A stretch of 64,000 bases of DNA from an uncultured Clostridia bacterium. GTDB lineage: Bacteria; Bacillota; Clostridia; Christensenellales; UBA3700. Both the position numbers and the translations under genes were made by a program. Under the pieces are notes generated by a model that was not told where the DNA came from, did no database searches, and was given only the letters and a program-made list of their open reading frames with translations. Shown here piece after piece: positions 35,853-44,884 of the stretch (positions are counted from its first letter, which is position 1; the number at the start of each line of letters is the position of its first letter). The stretch lies in contig CALGRX010000008.1 of NCBI GenBank assembly GCA_937880755.1, positions 62,001-126,000 of the forward strand, given 5' to 3'.

Positions 35853-35864
35853 TTATCTTTACGA

Positions 35865-37445
35865 TTATTTGTTGAGGTCAAACTCTACGTTTTCGTCGGC
35901 ATTGTACCACTTGGCTCTACGCTTCGCGCGAGTGATAAGGTTGCGCACGCAAGATATCTCGTCCTTGGCGTAACCTATGCCGTTGGCTGTCAAGATTGGC
36001 TTAAACTCGTCAAGGCGAGCCTTAAATTCTTTCCAATTTTTGCCGTTTTGGTTCCAAGCCACTTCGCTCAAAGCTTCCATTCTCGGATATAGTTGGAAGT
36101 TGAGCTTTTCGGGAGTAGCAATCCATTCCGTCCACACCGTGCCTTCCACGCCCAGCACGCTATCCTTGTGACAAGGCTTGATACCGTCGAAATACGGTTG
36201 GAAAGAATACGTCGTTTGGAGAGGGTATTGCGCATAAGGCATATCGAAATAGAAGTATTTGTGTTTGCTCAGCACCACTTGACCGCCTCCGTTGAGGTGA
36301 TTTTTGACGTTGAGGTCAAGCGTTGGTACCCAATATTGTACCACCACGCTACTGTCGAGGTTTTTGCCCTCAAGCACCTCGTTCCAACCCAAGAGCCTTT
36401 TGTTCTTGGTGGCAAGATACTTTTGCACCTCGTTGATAAAATAACCTTGCAGTTGCTTTTCGTCTTTTAGACCCTTTTCTTTTATCAAAGCTTGGCAATG
36501 CTCGCAGTTTTTCCACTCTTCCTTTGGAGCTTCGTCACCGCCGATATGGAAAAATGGCGCAGGGAATATCTCACATATCTCGTCAACGACGTCGCGGATA
36601 AATTGCATTGTGGTAGGCTTACCTATGCACGCGCTTCTATTCCAATCCTTTTGACCAATGGACAAAGGGTATTTTCCGCCGAAGTACCACGCAACTTCAA
36701 CCTTTTTCTCCCTACAAGCAAGGTGCGGATAAGCCGCAAAAGCAGCTTGGAAGTGCGCGGGCATATCTATCTCGGGGACGATGATTATTCCGCGTTTTTG
36801 GGCGTATTCTACCACTTCTTTGGCGTCCTCTTGGGTATAAAAACCGCTCACAGGCGTGCCGTCGTCGTCTGTAGAACGCCAACCGTGGATATTGGACTTC
36901 TCTCTCTTAGAGCCTATCTCGGTGAGTAGAGGATATTTTTTGATTTCTATTCTCCAGCCTTGGTCGTCGGTGAGGTGCCAATGCAGCACGTTGAGCTTGT
37001 GCATTGCCATCATATCTATGTACTTTTTGACGAATTCTTTGCCAAAGAAGTGCCTTGACTCGTCAAGGTGTAGCCCTCGCCAACTAAATTCGGGGCTGTC
37101 CTCTATATGGCACTTATCTACAACGCCGTCAGAGTCCTTACAGTCGGCATAGCTCATAATTCGCAAGGTTTGCAAAGCGTAAAAAGCGCCCTCATAACTG
37201 CTAGCCACGATACTCACGCCGTCCTCAACGTCAAGCACGTATCCCTCCTTGGCAATGGACTTGTCTACCGTAACTTTTAGAGTTTTGTCTCCCCCTTGGT
37301 CAAAATACTTGCCAAAGTACTCTTGGACAAACCCTCCCAAACCGTCAAAATCTTGAGCGATCTCAACCCTGCCAATGCTTTTGAGGTCTGTTTTTCCTTG
37401 CTTTTGCTTATATTTTTGCGGTTTTGGAATAATATTCATAAACAC
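35865..37445 (-). CDS. Beta-N-acetylhexosaminidase, glycoside hydrolase family 20
   Basis: 526 residues, no signal peptide, so likely intracellular. N-terminal GH20b-like domain (to about 120), then the catalytic barrel: WHLTDDQGWRIEIKKYP, the catalytic pair Asp304-Glu305 in FHIGGDEAPK, and YWVPTLDL. GH20 enzymes use the substrate acetamido group as nucleophile to release terminal GlcNAc or GalNAc. With nagA this supports growth on host or cell-wall amino sugars. RBS GGGAGGG lies just upstream of MFMNII. Confidence 0.93.
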   Translation of the reverse strand: MFMNIIPKPQKYKQKQGKTDLKSIGRVEIAQDFDGLGGFVQEYFGKYFDQGGDKTLKVTVDKSIAKEGYVLDVEDGVSIVASSYEGAFYALQTLRIMSYADCKDSDGVVDKCHIEDSPEFSWRGLHLDESRHFFGKEFVKKYIDMMAMHKLNVLHWHLTDDQGWRIEIKKYPLLTEIGSKREKSNIHGWRSTDDDGTPVSGFYTQEDAKEVVEYAQKRGIIIVPEIDMPAHFQAAFAAYPHLACREKKVEVAWYFGGKYPLSIGQKDWNRSACIGKPTTMQFIRDVVDEICEIFPAPFFHIGGDEAPKEEWKNCEHCQALIKEKGLKDEKQLQGYFINEVQKYLATKNKRLLGWNEVLEGKNLDSSVVVQYWVPTLDLNVKNHLNGGGQVVLSKHKYFYFDMPYAQYPLQTTYSFQPYFDGIKPCHKDSVLGVEGTVWTEWIATPEKLNFQLYPRMEALSEVAWNQNGKNWKEFKARLDEFKPILTANGIGYAKDEISCVRNLITRAKRRAKWYNADENVEFDLNK

Positions 37446-37467
37446 CCTCCCTATATCTTATACTTTG

Positions 37468-37496
37468 AGTATATACAAAAAAATTCCTTGTGTCAA
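37468..37496 (-). promoter_or_regulatory. Sigma-A promoter of the GH20 gene
   Basis: Minus strand TTGACA (37491-37496), 17 bases, TATACT (37468-37473). Confidence 0.85.
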
Positions 37497-37561
37497 TAGG
37501 GATTTTCACTTTTTTAAGTGGCTTTCATAAGTCTAGTTGTGGCTTGGTCTTCTATGTAGTG

Positions 37562-37966
37562 CTATTCGTCGTCCTTTTTGTTCTCCTCTCCCAATAAGCG
37601 ATCGCTAAGCTTTATTATCTGACTTGAATATTTGTTTTTGAGATTGCTAAAAATCACCTTGTGTAGCAACGGTGCAACGATACAAGCAAGCACGCCGATA
37701 GCACCTATTATTGAACCTACGACCACGTTCTCCCACACCATAACGATAGACATACCTAAGCCAAGCACCAACGTGCCGACCACTCCGACTATCGTTGCTA
37801 TCGTTTTTGGTATAGTCTTTACCTTTTTGTCAAGTTTCAACAATTCGGCTAAGTCGCTCTCTTTTTGATTGTCGAAACCGCCGTACTGTCTTTTGATGTT
37901 TTCTACTTGTTTCTTTTCGGCTTGCGAAAGGGAAGCATACGTATAGTTAAATTCTGCATTATCCAT
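37562..37966 (-). CDS. Small conserved membrane protein (often mis-named dihydropteridine reductase)
   Basis: 134 residues. I place the start at ATG 37966 because AAGGAA sits nine bases upstream. Short helical N terminus with 'LAELLKLDKKVKTIPKTIA', two TM helices (about 60-82 and 88-110) and a charged tail. Small Clostridia proteins of this shape are labelled dihydropteridine reductase in databases, but nothing in the sequence supports that enzyme. It overlaps the preceding membrane gene and closes the two-component operon, so a membrane-stress output is plausible. Confidence 0.7.
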   Translation of the reverse strand: MDNAEFNYTYASLSQAEKKQVENIKRQYGGFDNQKESDLAELLKLDKKVKTIPKTIATIVGVVGTLVLGLGMSIVMVWENVVVGSIIGAIGVLACIVAPLLHKVIFSNLKNKYSSQIIKLSDRLLGEENKKDDE

Positions 37967-38903
37967 TTGTTTCATTTCCTTGTATAATTTTTGCGTTTGC
38001 AATTGTTAGTAATCTAGTTCTTCTTTTTTGTCCCCTAACTATTATTATTACGCCAATAGCCAACACTCCGAGGCAAACTACAATTCCCGTAATACCGTTG
38101 TACAAAGGTTGTCGGTTTTCCTCTCCGCCAAACTGCGCCAAAAGTGCCGTTTGCAAGGCTATCAGCGATACCAAAGCGTCGGTAAGCGATACGGCTTGCA
38201 TGGCTTCTACCGTCATATCGCCTTGTCTCTTGGATTTAGGCAAATTGACGATTGCCATAGTCAATTTGTAGACGGTATATGCGGCGTAGGCGTATATCAG
38301 CGTGCCTTGATATCTAAAAGACTTACCCGCAAAGGTCATCATCAATACGACCAAAAACAAAGCCGAGTTGAGCACCAACAATACTATTCCGCTGTTGCGA
38401 CAAGTTGTAGCTTCTTTGATTTCAACAAAAATCTCGTCATGGTCCTTGCCGATTTTTCTTTTGTGATGCACGAGTATTCCGCCTCTAGTCAAGGCAAGCA
38501 TTACGTAATAGATTGCCAACGCTCCGTGCCAAATAGAACCGGTAATGAGCCACGTGTATCCGTTGATAAGTCCGTAGCCCGCACTCATTACGAAGCTTCC
38601 TATACCAAAGATAATTTTTCTAAATCCGAAGTCGTCCATCAGTTTGCCCGTAAAAGGGTGCGCACGTAGCCACTCTTTGACGCTTTTGACGGTAATAGCC
38701 AAGTTTTTGATTATCAACGCGGTGCTATAAGTCAGTCCTAGCATAGCCAATACGTAAAAGACAAAAGATAATTTTTGCCAACCCGTATCGAGTTTTTGAG
38801 CCGCAGCGAGTATCGAGAACACGACGCTCGCTACCGTAACGATATACACGACAACCCGCACGGCAAGAGGAGGCCTTAAACACGAAAACCTCTTGTCACT
38901 CAT
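37959..38903 (-). CDS. Polytopic membrane protein of unknown function in two-component operon
   Basis: 314 residues with about seven or eight TM helices (for example AVRVVVYIVTVASVVFSILA near residue 15 and GIVVCLGVLAIGVIIIV near 275). No motif identifies it. It overlaps the histidine kinase gene by eight bases upstream and the small membrane protein downstream, so it is part of the same transcript and probably either a target of, or an accessory to, the sensor. Confidence 0.75.
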   Translation of the reverse strand: MSDKRFSCLRPPLAVRVVVYIVTVASVVFSILAAAQKLDTGWQKLSFVFYVLAMLGLTYSTALIIKNLAITVKSVKEWLRAHPFTGKLMDDFGFRKIIFGIGSFVMSAGYGLINGYTWLITGSIWHGALAIYYVMLALTRGGILVHHKRKIGKDHDEIFVEIKEATTCRNSGIVLLVLNSALFLVVLMMTFAGKSFRYQGTLIYAYAAYTVYKLTMAIVNLPKSKRQGDMTVEAMQAVSLTDALVSLIALQTALLAQFGGEENRQPLYNGITGIVVCLGVLAIGVIIIVRGQKRRTRLLTIANAKIIQGNETNG

Positions 38904-39930
38904 TGATTACCCCCTTCAACACGACCGTAAACGTCGTGCCGACTCCAACTTGCGAGTCCACCGATATTTTTCCTCCAACGATATCTATGACTTGTTTTAC
39001 CATTGCCAAGCCCAACCCGTTGCCGTTTACCGAGTGCGAGCGGTCACATTGATAGAATTTATCAAATATCCTTTCGCCGTCTTGTGGCGAGATGCCGCAA
39101 CCGCTGTCGGAAATTTTCACCACGGCACAGTCTCCGCTTCTACCCAACTTGACCTTGATAAACCCGTTCTCCGTAAATTTGAGCGCGTTGGACAAAAGAT
39201 TGTTCCATACCAATTCCAATAGACTATCATTGCTTATTATGTGCATTTCTTCTAATTCGCATTCCAATTCTAACCCCTTGTCTGCAATGTTCGGCTCGTA
39301 TTCCGCTATTATCCTTTCCAGCTGTGCCGTAAGGTAATATTCTTTGTTTTCCACTTCCAATTCTTGATGTTCGAGCTTGCTGAGTTGCAACACGTTGTTG
39401 ACGAGCCCTGTGAGCTTGTCCACCGAGCCTATTATCTTTTCAACGCAACGCCTTTTATCTTCTTCTTTTATTTTGTCGTCGGTCAGCCATTTTGCGTACG
39501 AGGACATTACGGCAAGCGGCGTCTTCATCTCGTGCGAAACGTTGGAAACGAAGTCGTTGTTGAGGACTTCCGCCTTTCTCAATTCCCTTGCCATTACGTT
39601 GATTTTGTCTGCTATATCGTCTAGTTCTTTTTGACGAATTGGCGTACCCTCAAGTCGTATTTGTTGATCGAAGTCACCTTGCGCTATCTTGGTCGTGGCT
39701 TCCAAAATTTTGCCTACCGGCTTGTCAACCATCACCCTTCGCCTAATTGCGTCAATCAGCGTACATATAGCCGACAACACAACGATTACCGCGAACATTA
39801 TCAGCGCAATCCACCGCCTGTCTTGCGTTCTGCTCGCCACGGCGTCGTATATCAGCACCGCTGTCTCGATGACCACCGTCGTCCATATAAAAAAGAATAC
39901 AATTCCCGTTAGATTGCCCTTCTTTTTCAT
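38896..39930 (-). CDS. HAMP-domain sensor histidine kinase
   Basis: 344 residues. TM1 (about 8-30) and TM2 (40-60) enclose only some ten extracellular residues, so it likely senses membrane state or a partner protein. HAMP linker 65-120, H-box FVSNVSHEMKTPLA with His133, then N-box (WNNLLSNALKFT), G1 (ISDSGCGIS) and G2 (GNGLGLAMVKQ). Short-loop kinases of this type in Bacillota often respond to envelope stress or antimicrobial peptides. It overlaps the response regulator by four bases. Confidence 0.92.
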   Translation of the reverse strand: MKKKGNLTGIVFFFIWTTVVIETAVLIYDAVASRTQDRRWIALIMFAVIVVLSAICTLIDAIRRRVMVDKPVGKILEATTKIAQGDFDQQIRLEGTPIRQKELDDIADKINVMARELRKAEVLNNDFVSNVSHEMKTPLAVMSSYAKWLTDDKIKEEDKRRCVEKIIGSVDKLTGLVNNVLQLSKLEHQELEVENKEYYLTAQLERIIAEYEPNIADKGLELECELEEMHIISNDSLLELVWNNLLSNALKFTENGFIKVKLGRSGDCAVVKISDSGCGISPQDGERIFDKFYQCDRSHSVNGNGLGLAMVKQVIDIVGGKISVDSQVGVGTTFTVVLKGVINE

Positions 39931-40598
39931 TTAAGCACCGCCTTATAGCCTAGTCCGTGCACGGTTACTATCTCAAAGCCCGTACAAGTAGCCGTCTTTT
40001 CTCTCAATTTGGCCATATATACGTCCACCGTCCTTGACGTTGCCGAGCTGTCGTAGTCCCAAAACTCATCCATTAGCGCCGAGCGCGTAAAGGTCTTTTT
40101 GGGATATGATAACATCTTGAACAATAAGTCAAACTCACGTACCGTGAGGGATATTTCTTTGCCGTCAACACTTGCCGATCTCTCGTCAAGATTCATACAA
40201 AGGTTGCCCACGGTCAACTCCTTTTTGCTCTCGACGCTTACCCTACGCAAGACGGCGTTGATTTTCATAATCAATTCGTCCATATCGAAAGGCTTGGTAA
40301 CGTAATCGTCTATACCCAAGTTGTAGCCCAACATTTTGGAAGGCTTGTCGTCCTTGGCGGACATAAAAATCACGGGCGTTTGGTCGCCTTTGCCACGCAA
40401 CTTTTGCGTCAAACTAAATCCGTCGAGCCTAGGCATCATAATATCGGTAAGCAACAAATCGTACTTAGTCTTTTCCCACTCTTCCAACGCCTGCACCCCG
40501 TCAAAACAAGCTTTGACCTCGTAACCGTAGTTGTTCAAGCTCACCGAAACGTACGTATTGAGGTCCCTATCGTCCTCCGCTATCAAAATTTTGGTCAT
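39927..40598 (-). CDS. OmpR/PhoB-family response regulator
   Basis: 223 residues. Receiver domain 1-115 with acidic pocket Asp9-Asp10, phosphoacceptor Asp52 (LLTDIMMP) and Lys in MSAKDD. C-terminal winged helix 130-220 (LTVREFDLLFKML, FTRSALMDEFW, DVYMAKLREK). First gene of a four-gene operon with its kinase and two membrane proteins. A 21-bp palindrome in the upstream region could be its own binding site. Confidence 0.94.
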   Translation of the reverse strand: MTKILIAEDDRDLNTYVSVSLNNYGYEVKACFDGVQALEEWEKTKYDLLLTDIMMPRLDGFSLTQKLRGKGDQTPVIFMSAKDDKPSKMLGYNLGIDDYVTKPFDMDELIMKINAVLRRVSVESKKELTVGNLCMNLDERSASVDGKEISLTVREFDLLFKMLSYPKKTFTRSALMDEFWDYDSSATSRTVDVYMAKLREKTATCTGFEIVTVHGLGYKAVLK

Positions 40599-40665
40599 AA
40601 TTCACCTTCCTTTTAGTCTATCATACCATTTTTATAATTGCCTTTGGTTACTATTTTGTTAAAAT

Positions 40666-40686
40666 AATGTAAAATTCTATTACATT
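40666..40686. promoter_or_regulatory. Candidate operator between response regulator operon and SprT-like gene
   Basis: Perfect inverted repeat AATGTAA-N7-TTACATT, placed between divergent promoters, about 45 bases upstream of the probable regulator promoter (TATGAT at 40620-40625, weak -35). Confidence 0.5.
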
Positions 40687-40784
40687 AATACAAAGGAGCT
40701 TCCTTTCCATAAGACTTTTTCGTTGACAATAAAACTCTACAACAGAACCAACGTTGTCTCAACAAAAAATATTGTTGACAGCCA

Positions 40785-40813
40785 TTGTCAGTTATTGATT
40801 GATATACTATAAT
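40785..40813 (+). promoter_or_regulatory. Sigma-A-type promoter of the SprT-like gene
   Basis: TTGTCA (40785-40790), 17 bases, TATAAT (40808-40813). AAGGAG (40818-40823) precedes ATG 40832. Confidence 0.75.
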
Positions 40814-40831
40814 AAACAAGGAGCAAAAACT

Positions 40832-41401
40832 ATGAAAAGCGTATGTACTGACCCGAAAATTATTGCCATATTCGAAGAAGTCAAAGCACGAGCGCAAGAG
40901 CTGTATCCCCAACAATTTGACGATTGTAATATCGATTTTGTGATTAGAGAAACGAGGAAACAGCTTGGCTCTTGCCGGCTGTCGATTGGCAAAGCCACCG
41001 TCAAAGACGCGCCTGCTAAACATCGTTCGGCAGAAATTGCAATCAGCAAATATCTCGTTGACGAAGATGCTATTAGAAAGGTGTTGGTACACGAGTTGGG
41101 TCATTTCGTTGCGCCCGACCATTACCACTCTGCTATATGGAAGGAGCGTGCCGACAAAATAGGCAAAAAGTGGGGAATTATTTGTCACACTCGCGCCTCT
41201 CTACAAGAGAGCCTATCTTTCCGCGACAACCAACCCACACCCAAAGCCAATCCAACGGCAACAACTTACGTATTAGTTTGTCAACAATGCGGACAAATTA
41301 TTGTGAGGCATAGGCGGTCAAAATTGGTGACGTACCCCAAAAGATTTAGATGCGGGAAATGCGGTGGAAGCTTTAAACTTTTACCCAACGCCAAGCTATA
41401 G
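40832..41401 (+). CDS. SprT-like zinc metalloprotease with C-terminal zinc ribbon
   Basis: 189 residues. Gluzincin-like motif HELGH at 87-91, preceded by the SprT-type 'LGSCRLSIGKATVKDA' beta hairpin. Two Cys pairs (CQQC near 150 and CGKC near 173) form a zinc ribbon. SprT-family proteins resemble the protease domain of SPRTN, which digests DNA-protein crosslinks in eukaryotes. Their role in bacteria is poorly known. A small basic protein gene follows in the same transcript. Confidence 0.85.
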   Translation: MKSVCTDPKIIAIFEEVKARAQELYPQQFDDCNIDFVIRETRKQLGSCRLSIGKATVKDAPAKHRSAEIAISKYLVDEDAIRKVLVHELGHFVAPDHYHSAIWKERADKIGKKWGIICHTRASLQESLSFRDNQPTPKANPTATTYVLVCQQCGQIIVRHRRSKLVTYPKRFRCGKCGGSFKLLPNAKL

Positions 41402-41411
41402 GAGCACCACT

Positions 41412-41591
41412 ATGAACGATAAGGATATACAACGTAAACAACGCCTCCAAGAAAGCAAAAGTCTGTATCGTAAGCGAGCTAAATTAGCCAAACAAATACT
41501 GCGAGAGCATCGCCCGCCCTTGCCTTGGAAAGAAGTGTTCCTCGTCGCCCTACTCACAACCAAAGCGAGGAACAAACACGGCAACTTCTAA
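41412..41591 (+). CDS. Small basic protein downstream of SprT-like gene
   Basis: 59 residues, Lys/Arg-rich (MNDKDIQRKQRLQESKSLYR...). The ATG at 41412 follows AGGAG closely and lies ten bases after the SprT-like stop. No known family recognised. The charge suggests nucleic-acid binding, but nothing more can be said. Confidence 0.6.
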   Translation: MNDKDIQRKQRLQESKSLYRKRAKLAKQILREHRPPLPWKEVFLVALLTTKARNKHGNF

Positions 41592-41612
41592 TTGCCATTG
41601 TATAAAAATCAC

Positions 41613-41639
41613 AAAAAGTCGATACGTATCGACTTTTTT
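41613..41639 (+). terminator. Perfectly palindromic terminator with GTCGATACGTATCGAC core
   Basis: An A5 run, the 16-bp palindrome GTCGATACGTATCGAC, and a T6 run, 22 bases after the preceding stop. Stem plus U tract fits an intrinsic terminator and works in both directions. Confidence 0.75.
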
Positions 41640-41659
41640 AGTTTTCTTTGACAATAAAG

Positions 41660-41956
41660 TTAATAGTAAGACAAGGAAAAAGGCAACTTTATCGAAGCGA
41701 ACGTACTTGGCGTACGTGAGCAAGAAAAGTTGCCTTTATTGTTACATTGTTGCTATGTCGTTACCATCTCGCGGCATAGGTGCGAGTTAGGCGAGAAGAG
41801 CGAGGACAGCGTGAGGGAGCATCTATTATATTTTGACGGCATAGGTGCGAGCAAGACAAGGAAAAAGGCAACTTTATCGAAGCGAGCGTACTAATGCGTA
41901 CGTGAGCAAGAAAAGTTGCCTTTTGACACAGTATTGCGATGTAGCTATGCCGTCAA
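41660..41956. repeat. Two tandem family C repeats downstream of adhE
   Basis: Copies at about 41665-41775 and 41838-41955. The second is bounded by ACGGCATA and TATGCCGT, and internally AAAGGCAACTTT pairs with AAAGTTGCCTTT, giving a long nested hairpin directly after the adhE stop. Confidence 0.8.
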
Positions 41957-41959
41957 AAA

Positions 41960-44557
41960 TTATTTGCCGTAGTAAGCATTAAGATACATCTGCTTAATCT
42001 CACTCATCAACGGATATCTTGGGTTGGCGCCGGTGCATTGGTCGTCGAAGGCGTCTTCTACCATTTGGTCGAGGGTGGTGAGGAATTTCTCTTCGTCCAC
42101 GCCGGCGTCTTTGATAGTCTTTGGCAAGCCGATTTTCTCTTTGAGTTCGTCGATTGCCTCGATCAAAGACTCAACCTTCTCTGCGTCGGTGTCGCCCTTC
42201 AAGCCGAGAGCTGTTGCCACGTCGGCGTATCTCTTGGTGCATTGAGGGTATTTGTATTGAGGGAAAGTGCCCATCTTGACAGGGTTGTCGTTGGCGTTGT
42301 ATCTGATAACTTCGTCAATCATCAGCGCATTGGCAACGCCGTGTGGCAAGTGGTGATAACTACCGAGCTTGTGCGCCATAGAGTGGCAAACGCCGAGGAA
42401 TGCGTTGGCAAAAGCCATACCTGCCATAGTGGAAGCGTTGGCCATACGCTCTCTCGCTTCTGCGTCGTGTACGCCGAGCTCGTATGCTCTTGGCAAATAT
42501 TTGAAGATATTCTTGACAGCCTCGAGAGCGATACCGTTGGTGTATTCGGTCGCCAACATAGATGCGATTGCCTCGAGAGCGTGGGTCAACGCGTCGATAC
42601 CCGAAGCGCTGGTCAAGCCCTTAGGAATGTTCATCATAAGGTCGGCGTCGACGATAGACATCTTAGGCAACAACTCGTAGTCTGCGAGAGGATATTTGGT
42701 ACCCGTCGACTCATCGGTGATAACGGCAAACGGAGTAACCTCACTACCCGTACCTGCCGTGGTAGGAATGGCGATGAAGTAAGCCTTGTCGCCCATATGA
42801 GGGAAACGATATACTCTCTTACGGATATCCATAAATCTCATAGCGAGGTCTTGGAAGTCCACCTCGGGATGCTCGTACATAGTCCACATAATCTTACCTG
42901 CGTCCATTGCGCTACCGCCACCGATTGCGATGATGGTGTCTGGCTCGAACTCTGCCATAGCCTTAGCGCCCTCTTTGGCACAAGCGAGGGTTGGATCGGG
43001 AGCAACGTTGAAGAAAGTCGTGTGTCTGATGCCCATAGCGTCGAGTTGGTCGGTGATAGCCTTGGTAAATCCACTCTTGTAGAGGAAGGTATCGGTAACG
43101 ATAAACGCCTTCTTCTTGTTCATAACTTCTTTGAGTTCTCTCAAAGCAACCCCCAGACAACCTCTCTTGAAGTACACCTTCTCCGGTGCTCTAAACCACA
43201 ACATATTCTCTTTTCTCTCCGCAATAGTTTTGATATTGAGCAGGTGCTTTACACCCACGTTTTCGCTTACGCTGTTACCGCCCCAACTTCCGCAACCGAG
43301 CGTCAAGGAAGGTGCGAGCATAAAGTTGTAAATGTCGCCGATACCGCCTTGCGCCGAAGGGGTATTGATGAGTTGACGACAAGTCTTCATTCTTTGCGAC
43401 CAAACGGCAATCTTGTCCTTGCCCGTCTCTACGTTGATATACAAAGAAGAAGTGTGTCCGAGTCCGCCGTCCTCAACGAGTCTGGACGCTTTGTTAAGTG
43501 CGTCTTCGAAGTTGTCCGCCTTGTACATAGCAAGGACGGGACTGAGCTTTTCGTGAGCGAACTCTTCTTCGAGCTCTACGCTCTCCACTTCACCGACAAG
43601 CACTTTGCTTCCCTCGGGAGCGTCAAAGCCTGCAAGGTTGGCAATGGTGCAAGCGCTTTGTCCTACTATTCTTGCGTTGAGCGCGCCGTTGATGAGAATG
43701 GTCTTTCTCACTTTGTCGGTCTCCTCAGGGGTGAGGAAGTACGCGCCTCTAGCTTGCATCTCTGCCTTAAACTCGTCGTAAATCTCCTTGGCAACTATGC
43801 AAGATTGCTCCGATGCGCAAATCATGCCGTTGTCGAAGGTCTTAGAGTGAAGTATCGAATAAGCTGCCGTCTTGATATCAGCCGATGCGTCAACGATTGC
43901 AGGGGTATTGCCCGCGCCTACGCCGACTGCAGGCTTTCCGCTGCTGTACGCTGCCTTGACCATTCCGGGACCGCCCGTAGCCAAAATGACGTCCGCCTCT
44001 TTCATTACCATTGCGCTGAGCGGAACGCTTGGCTCGTCTATCCAACCGATGATGCCCTCGGGAGCGCCCGCCTTAACTGCGGCGTCAAGCACGATTTTAG
44101 CCGCCTCGATGGTGCTCTTCTTGGCTCTTGGGTGTGGAGAAATGATAAGTCCGTTGCGAGTCTTGAGTGCAAGCAACGACTTGAATATTGCCGTAGAAGT
44201 AGGGTTGGTGGTAGGCACGATAGCCGCAACCACGCCCACAGGCTCTACCACTTTGGTGATACCGAAGCCCTCGTTTCTCTCTATCACACCACAGGTCACG
44301 GTGTCTTTGTAGGTGTTGTAGATATATTCGGAAGCGTAGTGGTTTTTGATAACCTTGTCTTCCACGATACCCATGCCCGTCTCCTCGACAGCCATTTTGG
44401 CAAGTGGAATTCTCGCTTTGTTGGCAGCCATAGCCGCCTCAAAGAAGATTTTGTCTACTTGCTCTTGTGTAAACGTTGCAAACTGCGCTTGCGCCTTACG
44501 AAGTTGCTCGAGTCTTGTCAACAACGTTTGCTCGTCATTTACATACGTAATTGCCAT
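41960..44557 (-). CDS. adhE: Bifunctional acetaldehyde-CoA/alcohol dehydrogenase
   Basis: 865 residues. The N-terminal half is the acylating aldehyde dehydrogenase with catalytic Cys247 in DNGMICASEQS. The C-terminal half, from about 450, is an iron-dependent alcohol dehydrogenase with GGGSAMDAGK, and the metal-binding His residues in HALEA, HSMAHKLG and HHLPHG. It converts acetyl-CoA to ethanol with two NADH, the main redox sink of many fermenters, and forms filamentous spirosomes. The gene is monocistronic, with RBS AGGAG, a consensus promoter and a Rex-like operator. The plus strand is open for 844 codons here but is only a shadow. Confidence 0.97.
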   Translation of the reverse strand: MAITYVNDEQTLLTRLEQLRKAQAQFATFTQEQVDKIFFEAAMAANKARIPLAKMAVEETGMGIVEDKVIKNHYASEYIYNTYKDTVTCGVIERNEGFGITKVVEPVGVVAAIVPTTNPTSTAIFKSLLALKTRNGLIISPHPRAKKSTIEAAKIVLDAAVKAGAPEGIIGWIDEPSVPLSAMVMKEADVILATGGPGMVKAAYSSGKPAVGVGAGNTPAIVDASADIKTAAYSILHSKTFDNGMICASEQSCIVAKEIYDEFKAEMQARGAYFLTPEETDKVRKTILINGALNARIVGQSACTIANLAGFDAPEGSKVLVGEVESVELEEEFAHEKLSPVLAMYKADNFEDALNKASRLVEDGGLGHTSSLYINVETGKDKIAVWSQRMKTCRQLINTPSAQGGIGDIYNFMLAPSLTLGCGSWGGNSVSENVGVKHLLNIKTIAERKENMLWFRAPEKVYFKRGCLGVALRELKEVMNKKKAFIVTDTFLYKSGFTKAITDQLDAMGIRHTTFFNVAPDPTLACAKEGAKAMAEFEPDTIIAIGGGSAMDAGKIMWTMYEHPEVDFQDLAMRFMDIRKRVYRFPHMGDKAYFIAIPTTAGTGSEVTPFAVITDESTGTKYPLADYELLPKMSIVDADLMMNIPKGLTSASGIDALTHALEAIASMLATEYTNGIALEAVKNIFKYLPRAYELGVHDAEARERMANASTMAGMAFANAFLGVCHSMAHKLGSYHHLPHGVANALMIDEVIRYNANDNPVKMGTFPQYKYPQCTKRYADVATALGLKGDTDAEKVESLIEAIDELKEKIGLPKTIKDAGVDEEKFLTTLDQMVEDAFDDQCTGANPRYPLMSEIKQMYLNAYYGK

Positions 44558-44661
44558 TTTTGTATCTCCTAAAATTTAATTGCTATTGATATTGGGTTTC
44601 CCCGTAAGATTGTGCCCGATTTAGACCATGTTACGTCAAGATTTTCGGTGTTTTCACCTAC

Positions 44662-44679
44662 TTGTGATATTTTTCACAA
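44662..44679. promoter_or_regulatory. Rex-like redox operator upstream of adhE
   Basis: Perfect inverted repeat TTGTGA-N6-TCACAA (18 bp), located just downstream of the adhE promoter start point. Rex, which senses NADH/NAD+, binds TTGTGA/TTGTTAA-type palindromes and classically represses adhE in Bacillota. The palindrome is seen, Rex binding is inferred. Confidence 0.75.
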
Positions 44680-44692
44680 TCTTTGTACGATT

Positions 44693-44721
44693 ATTATATG
44701 CCTATATTCCGTGGCTGTCAA
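44693..44721 (-). promoter_or_regulatory. Consensus sigma-A promoter of adhE
   Basis: Minus strand TTGACA (44716-44721), 17 bases, TATAAT (44693-44698). Transcription would start near 44686, directly before the Rex-like operator. Confidence 0.88.
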
Positions 44722-44884
44722 CTAAAATAACAAAAATACGCCATTTTTATATTCGTTATAATATAATATTACTATTCGATATTTATTTGGCTTTTTTGAC
44801 TAATTTTTCTTTCATTTTTCGACTTTGTTTTTATAATTTTATATCCTATAATTATTTTGCAATTGCTATATGTGGAATAACATC

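Noticed and set aside
41837..41956. CRISPR-like tandem repeat
   Set aside because: Only two copies, 170 bases apart, of an element scattered elsewhere. No regular spacer pattern.
42038..44572. 844-codon open frame antisense to adhE
   Set aside because: Low-complexity, Cys/His/Arg-rich product with no family signature. It mirrors the codon bias of adhE, which has full catalytic motifs.
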